Source of the DNA: an uncultured Eudoraea sp.
GTDB taxonomy: Bacteria > Bacteroidota > Bacteroidia > Flavobacteriales > Flavobacteriaceae
Reading direction: 5' to 3'
Assembly: GCA_905479615.1 (NCBI GenBank)
Contig: CAJQNH010000037.1
Coordinates: 1 to 9,561 of the forward strand
Length of the DNA: 9,561 nt
In this document: positions 6,422 to 9,561 of the stretch, piece by piece
Layout of the letters: the number at the start of each line of letters is the position of its first letter
Position numbering within the stretch: position 1 is the first letter of the stretch
Made by a program: the position numbers and the translations under genes
Notes under the pieces: generated by a model
Seen by the model: the letters and a program-made list of their open reading frames with translations, nothing else
Database searches by the model: none
Told to the model about the DNA's origin: nothing

Positions 6422-7205
6422 GAAAAAGATATTAGAAGACGGTCTTTTAGAGCAGTATCTTTTGGGAGAACTTTCAGATGAACAGGAAATCCTAATTCAA
6501 AAGGTACTAAAAGAAGATGCTGATTTAAGAACAATATTTGAAGGACTTGAGGAAGAATTCGAAAAAATTGCTTTCGAGAATGCAATTTTACCTCCCGATA
6601 GTGTAAAAAAAGCTTTACGTAAGGCAATAGAGACCAGTGGTGAAAACACTAAAGTAAGGGACATTTCTGGTCCTAAAAAAAATGATACGTTCAATACTGG
6701 CAGACTTGCTGTAGCGGCTAGTTTTGCTGCAATTTTCGCATTAAGTTCCTTTTGGTTATACAATAGATGGCAGACCGCAGAAGATAACTTAAGAACACTT
6801 CAGGAACAAACTATTGCCTTGCAGGATCGTTTGTCAAATTTGGAACAAACATTTGAAGTTACCAATAAGCGCTTTCAGACCATAAACAACCGTAATGTAA
6901 TTCCTTTGTTACTTAAAGGCAATAGAATATTTCCGGAATCAAGAGCAGTAGCATACGTAAATCATACCACAAAAAGTGTTATGGTAAATGCACAGGGCCT
7001 CCCGCCTTTGGAGAAAGAGAAAACATATCAAATGTGGGCCGATGTAGATGGCGTAATGATAAATATGGGTCTGTTACCGACGGATACAGATTTGATCCCT
7101 TTAAAATACATAGACAGGGCCGAATCTTTTAATATCACTATTGAACCAGCCGGGGGTAATGACCATCCTACGGTTGAAAACCTAATTTCTAATGTCTTGC
7201 TTTAA
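6414..7205 (+). CDS. Membrane anti-sigma factor with RskA-type C-terminal domain
   Basis: The product has 263 residues from ATG 6414; a TTG two codons earlier is less likely. The cytosolic N-terminal part (about 1-75, including LLEQYLLGELSDEQE and VKKALRKAI) has the shape of an anti-sigma domain but no Cys or zinc-binding HxxxCxxC motif, so it should be redox-insensitive. One transmembrane helix lies at about 97-116 (LAVAASFAAIFALSSFWLY), followed by a probable coiled coil (121-155). The periplasmic RskA-like domain (about 160-260) includes PLEKEKTYQMWAD and a FNITIEPAGG segment close to the C-terminus. It is expected to hold the preceding sigma factor at the membrane and release it after proteolysis. 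Coupling to that gene by an 8-bp overlap supports the pairing. The signal it senses is unknown. Confidence 0.9.
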   Translation: MDKKKILEDGLLEQYLLGELSDEQEILIQKVLKEDADLRTIFEGLEEEFEKIAFENAILPPDSVKKALRKAIETSGENTKVRDISGPKKNDTFNTGRLAVAASFAAIFALSSFWLYNRWQTAEDNLRTLQEQTIALQDRLSNLEQTFEVTNKRFQTINNRNVIPLLLKGNRIFPESRAVAYVNHTTKSVMVNAQGLPPLEKEKTYQMWADVDGVMINMGLLPTDTDLIPLKYIDRAESFNITIEPAGGNDHPTVENLISNVLL

Positions 7206-7241
7206 AACAAATAAGATACAGAGCAATATTAATTAAAAAAT

Positions 7242-8561
7242 TTAGTCCAACACACCTTGTTTAACGGGTCTCCCGTAAAGGTCAAAATCTGCTGCATCTG
7301 TAATTTCAAGTTCTACGAATTCTCCAATTTTAACGTAGAAATTCTTTGCATCAACCAAAACTTCATTGTCCACATCCGGAGAATCGTATTCGGTTCTTCC
7401 AATAAAATAATTTCCTTCCTTACGATCAATAATACAATGAAATTTCTTACCTATTTTTTCCTGGTTTAACTGCCATGAAATACCAGATTGAATCTCCATT
7501 ATCTCATTCGCCCTACTTTGTTTCACTTCTTCTGGCACGTCGTCTTCCAGTTTATAAGCATGCGTATTCTCTTCATGGCTATAAGTAAAGCAACCAAGTC
7601 GTTCAAATCGCATTTCTTCTACCCAGTTCTTTAAAGTCAGAAAATCTTTTTCCGTTTCACCAGGATAACCAACAATTAGCGTAGTTCGGATGGCCATATC
7701 CGGAACCATTTGCCTAAAATCTTTTAAAAGCGCGGTAGTTTTGGCTTTGGTAGTTCCTCTGCGCATGCTCTTAAGTATAGGATCAGAAATATGTTGCAAC
7801 GGTATGTCAAGATACTTGCAGATTTTTGGTTCATTCTTCATAACCTCAAGCACATCCATAGGAAACCCTGTTGGAAAGGCATAATGAAGGCGAATCCATT
7901 CTATTCCTTCCACCTTAGCAAGTTCTTTTAACAATTCGGCCAGGTTTCTTTTTTTATACAGATCAAGTCCGTAGTAAGTTAAGTCCTGCGCAATTAGTAT
8001 TAGTTCTTTGACCCCATTAGATGCCAGTTTTTTAGATTCCAAAACCAATTCCTCTATGGGCTTACTCTTGTGTTTACCTCGCATTAGTGGTATTGCACAA
8101 AAAGAACAAGGCCTGTCACAGCCTTCTGCAATCTTTAGGTAGGCATAATTTTTTGGAGTGGTTGTTAAACGTTCCCCTATTAATTCGTGTTTGTAATCAG
8201 CACCAAGGGCCTTTAATAAATTAGGCAGGTCACTGGTCCCAAAATATTCATCAACATTAGGAATTTCCTTTTCCAGATCCGGTTTATAACGCTCACTAAG
8301 GCATCCTGTAACAAACACCTTATCTACCTCTCCTGCCTGTTTTTTATCTACATATTCCAAAATGGTATTCACACTTTCCTCTTTGGCATTTGCTATAAAC
8401 CCACAGGTATTTATCACAACTATATTCCCTTCCTCTTCATGCACTACCTCTTTATCATTAGCTCTGAGTTGCCCCATAAGAACTTCAGAGTCGTAGACAT
8501 TTTTGGAGCATCCAAGGGTTACAACATTTATTCTATTTTTATTTACCGACTTTGTTCGCAT
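7242..8561 (-). CDS. rimO: Ribosomal protein S12 methylthiotransferase RimO
   Basis: The product has 439 residues, the usual RimO length. This radical-SAM enzyme adds a methylthio group to an aspartate of ribosomal protein S12 (Asp88 in E. coli). The N-terminal UPF0004 domain has the three cysteines of the auxiliary Fe-S cluster: LGCSKN (Cys18), NTCGF (Cys53) and TGCLSE (Cys87). The radical-SAM motif CDRPCSFC gives Cys148, Cys152 and Cys155. The PLQHISD segment and TLIVGYPGET are typical. A TRAM domain (about 370-435) closes the protein. RimO is separated from MiaB, the tRNA paralogue, mainly by the cluster-region sequence (EGCDRPCSFCAIP and RGKHKSKP rather than the MiaB form). It is probably a single-gene transcription unit, convergent with the anti-sigma gene across a 36-bp gap in which no hairpin terminator is visible. 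Confidence 0.96.
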   Translation of the reverse strand: MRTKSVNKNRINVVTLGCSKNVYDSEVLMGQLRANDKEVVHEEEGNIVVINTCGFIANAKEESVNTILEYVDKKQAGEVDKVFVTGCLSERYKPDLEKEIPNVDEYFGTSDLPNLLKALGADYKHELIGERLTTTPKNYAYLKIAEGCDRPCSFCAIPLMRGKHKSKPIEELVLESKKLASNGVKELILIAQDLTYYGLDLYKKRNLAELLKELAKVEGIEWIRLHYAFPTGFPMDVLEVMKNEPKICKYLDIPLQHISDPILKSMRRGTTKAKTTALLKDFRQMVPDMAIRTTLIVGYPGETEKDFLTLKNWVEEMRFERLGCFTYSHEENTHAYKLEDDVPEEVKQSRANEIMEIQSGISWQLNQEKIGKKFHCIIDRKEGNYFIGRTEYDSPDVDNEVLVDAKNFYVKIGEFVELEITDAADFDLYGRPVKQGVLD

Positions 8562-8579
8562 GGGTTTTCTTTAGCCGTG

Positions 8580-8587
8580 CAAAAATA
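8580..8587 (-). promoter_or_regulatory. Possible -7 element upstream of rimO
   Basis: TATTTTTG on the minus strand matches the Bacteroidota -7 consensus TAnnTTTG in full and lies 18 bp before the rimO start. No TTG occurs at the expected -33 distance (19-21 bases upstream), so this is a partial promoter match. The short leader that would result contains an AAAGAAA stretch but no clear ribosome-binding site. Confidence 0.4.
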
Positions 8588-8685
8588 CAATACAATAGTA
8601 GAAGAGCCGCTTTTTAACACGAATTCTTCTCATTCTGCGTTAATCCATTAATGGTAGTAATGGTCTAATTAGAAATTAAACCCAA

Positions 8686-9561
8686 ATGAAACCTCAAATT
8701 CAAGGACTCTTTTTAATTTTAGTATTCCTGGGCTGTTGGTCCTGTGATAATAATTCGGATAATCTAACAGATTCAGTAATTGAAGAAAATGGTCATGATG
8801 AAAACCCAGACCCTTCCTCATATTTTCCGGGAACCAACTCTGATGATTGGGAAACTGTTAGCCCGGAAGAACTGGGGTGGAATATTAATGTAAAACAGGA
8901 ATTATTGAATTTGCTGGAGGAAAAAGATACTAAAGCATTTCTAATTTTAAAAGATGGCAAAATTGCTCTAGAAGAATACTTCGGGACTTTCACAAAGGAC
9001 AGTCTCTGGTATTGGGCATCGGCAGGTAAAACCCTTACTGCATACACAGTTGGTATTGCACAAGAAATGCAATTGCTGGACCTGAATGATAAAACTTCCG
9101 ATTACCTGGGTGAAGGCTGGACCTCCGCTCCTGCAGACAAAGAAAATTTGATAACTATTTGGAATCAATTAACCATGACAAGTGGCCTGAAGGATACTGC
9201 ATTTGATTGTGTTACTGCAGCTTGCCTGGAATATGAAGCAGATGCAGGTACCAGATGGGCCTATCACAACGGGCCATATACCTTATTAGAAAGTGTTGTA
9301 AGCGAAGCGGCAAAGACTTCCTTTAGTGCTTTTTTCAATATGCATTTGAGAAACAGAATTGGTATGAATGGCCTTTGGTTATCTACCAATGGATTAAATA
9401 ACGTTTATTTTAGTACGGCCAGAAGTATGGCCAGATTTGGCTTACTCAATTTAAATCATGGTGTGTGGAAGGAAGATACAATTTTAGGTGATATGGATTA
9501 TATTTCTGATATGATAAACACCTCGCAGGAGCTAAACAAGTCCTATGGATATCTTTGGTGG
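8686..9561 (+). CDS. Lipoprotein serine hydrolase, class C beta-lactamase/PBP4*-like (3' end cut)
   Basis: An ATG at 8686 opens a frame that is still open at the right edge after 292 codons. The N-terminus MKPQIQGLFLILVFLGC ends in a lipobox (Cys17; a second Cys at 20), followed by a long acidic, Asn/Asp-rich linker (about 20-58). The beta-lactamase-family domain starts near residue 60. The catalytic motif is SAGK (Ser112, Lys115), and YHN (193-195) is the second motif, matching the Y-x-N of class C enzymes. The third motif (HTG or KTG) would lie beyond the edge, after the SYGYLWW segment. Members cleave peptidoglycan peptides, esters or D-amino-acid amides; the substrate cannot be told. The acidic residues after the cysteine could favour surface exposure, but this is speculative. 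Confidence 0.87.
   Translation, partial: MKPQIQGLFLILVFLGCWSCDNNSDNLTDSVIEENGHDENPDPSSYFPGTNSDDWETVSPEELGWNINVKQELLNLLEEKDTKAFLILKDGKIALEEYFGTFTKDSLWYWASAGKTLTAYTVGIAQEMQLLDLNDKTSDYLGEGWTSAPADKENLITIWNQLTMTSGLKDTAFDCVTAACLEYEADAGTRWAYHNGPYTLLESVVSEAAKTSFSAFFNMHLRNRIGMNGLWLSTNGLNNVYFSTARSMARFGLLNLNHGVWKEDTILGDMDYISDMINTSQELNKSYGYLWW

Noticed and set aside
7206..7241. Terminator between the convergent anti-sigma and rimO genes
   Set aside because: The gap is AT-rich, but I see no inverted repeat followed by a T-tract on either strand.
8793..9168. Minus-strand open frames opposite the right-hand hydrolase
   Set aside because: They overlap a plus-strand frame with a lipobox, SxxK and YxN motifs in order, so they are shadows.
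4048..9561. The two serine hydrolases as duplicated paralogues or a resistance cassette
   Set aside because: They belong to different subfamilies (class A-like STVK/SDN against class C-like SAGK/YHN), lie in separate units about 3.5 kb apart, and have no mobile-element sequences or repeats around them.

Overview
The window looks like a piece of a Flavobacteriia (Bacteroidota) chromosome. The DNA is AT-rich and genes lack strong Shine-Dalgarno sequences. One promoter fits the Bacteroidota sigma-factor consensus (TTG-N19-TAnnTTTG) exactly. Several proteins are lipoproteins or secreted proteins of types common in flavobacteria. The genus cannot be fixed from the sequence, and family names rest on motif recognition, not on a database search.

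Layout. (1) Positions 1-3203, minus strand: a tight three-gene operon read right to left. It encodes a lipoprotein with SurA-like organisation, an overlapping periplasmic SurA-type parvulin chaperone, and, 4 bp further on, a MoxR-family AAA+ ATPase cut by the left edge. (2) Positions 3320-5187, plus strand, divergent from the first operon: an SRPBCC (START/Bet v 1-like) gene whose 5' end carries two lesions, an 82-residue protein of unknown function, and a lipoprotein serine hydrolase of the class A beta-lactamase-like type with a TTG start. A bidirectional intrinsic terminator closes it. (3) Positions 5221-7205: a secreted fasciclin (FAS1) protein on the minus strand, divergent from an ECF sigma factor and an overlapping membrane anti-sigma factor with an RskA-type C-terminal domain. 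(4) Positions 7242-8561, minus strand: rimO, the ribosomal protein S12 methylthiotransferase. (5) From 8686 to the right edge, plus strand: a second lipoprotein serine hydrolase, of the class C beta-lactamase/PBP4* type, incomplete.

Functional reading. Most of the window concerns the cell envelope: outer-membrane protein folding (the SurA-like pair), lipoprotein hydrolases, and a sigma/anti-sigma pair probably linked to a secreted FAS1 protein. The last set resembles the mycobacterial SigK/RskA system, whose main targets (MPT70/MPT83) are also FAS1 proteins. rimO is a housekeeping gene unrelated to the rest. No mobile element, CRISPR array, tRNA or rRNA was seen. No stretch over 300 bp lacks a gene; the longest gaps are about 115-125 bp.
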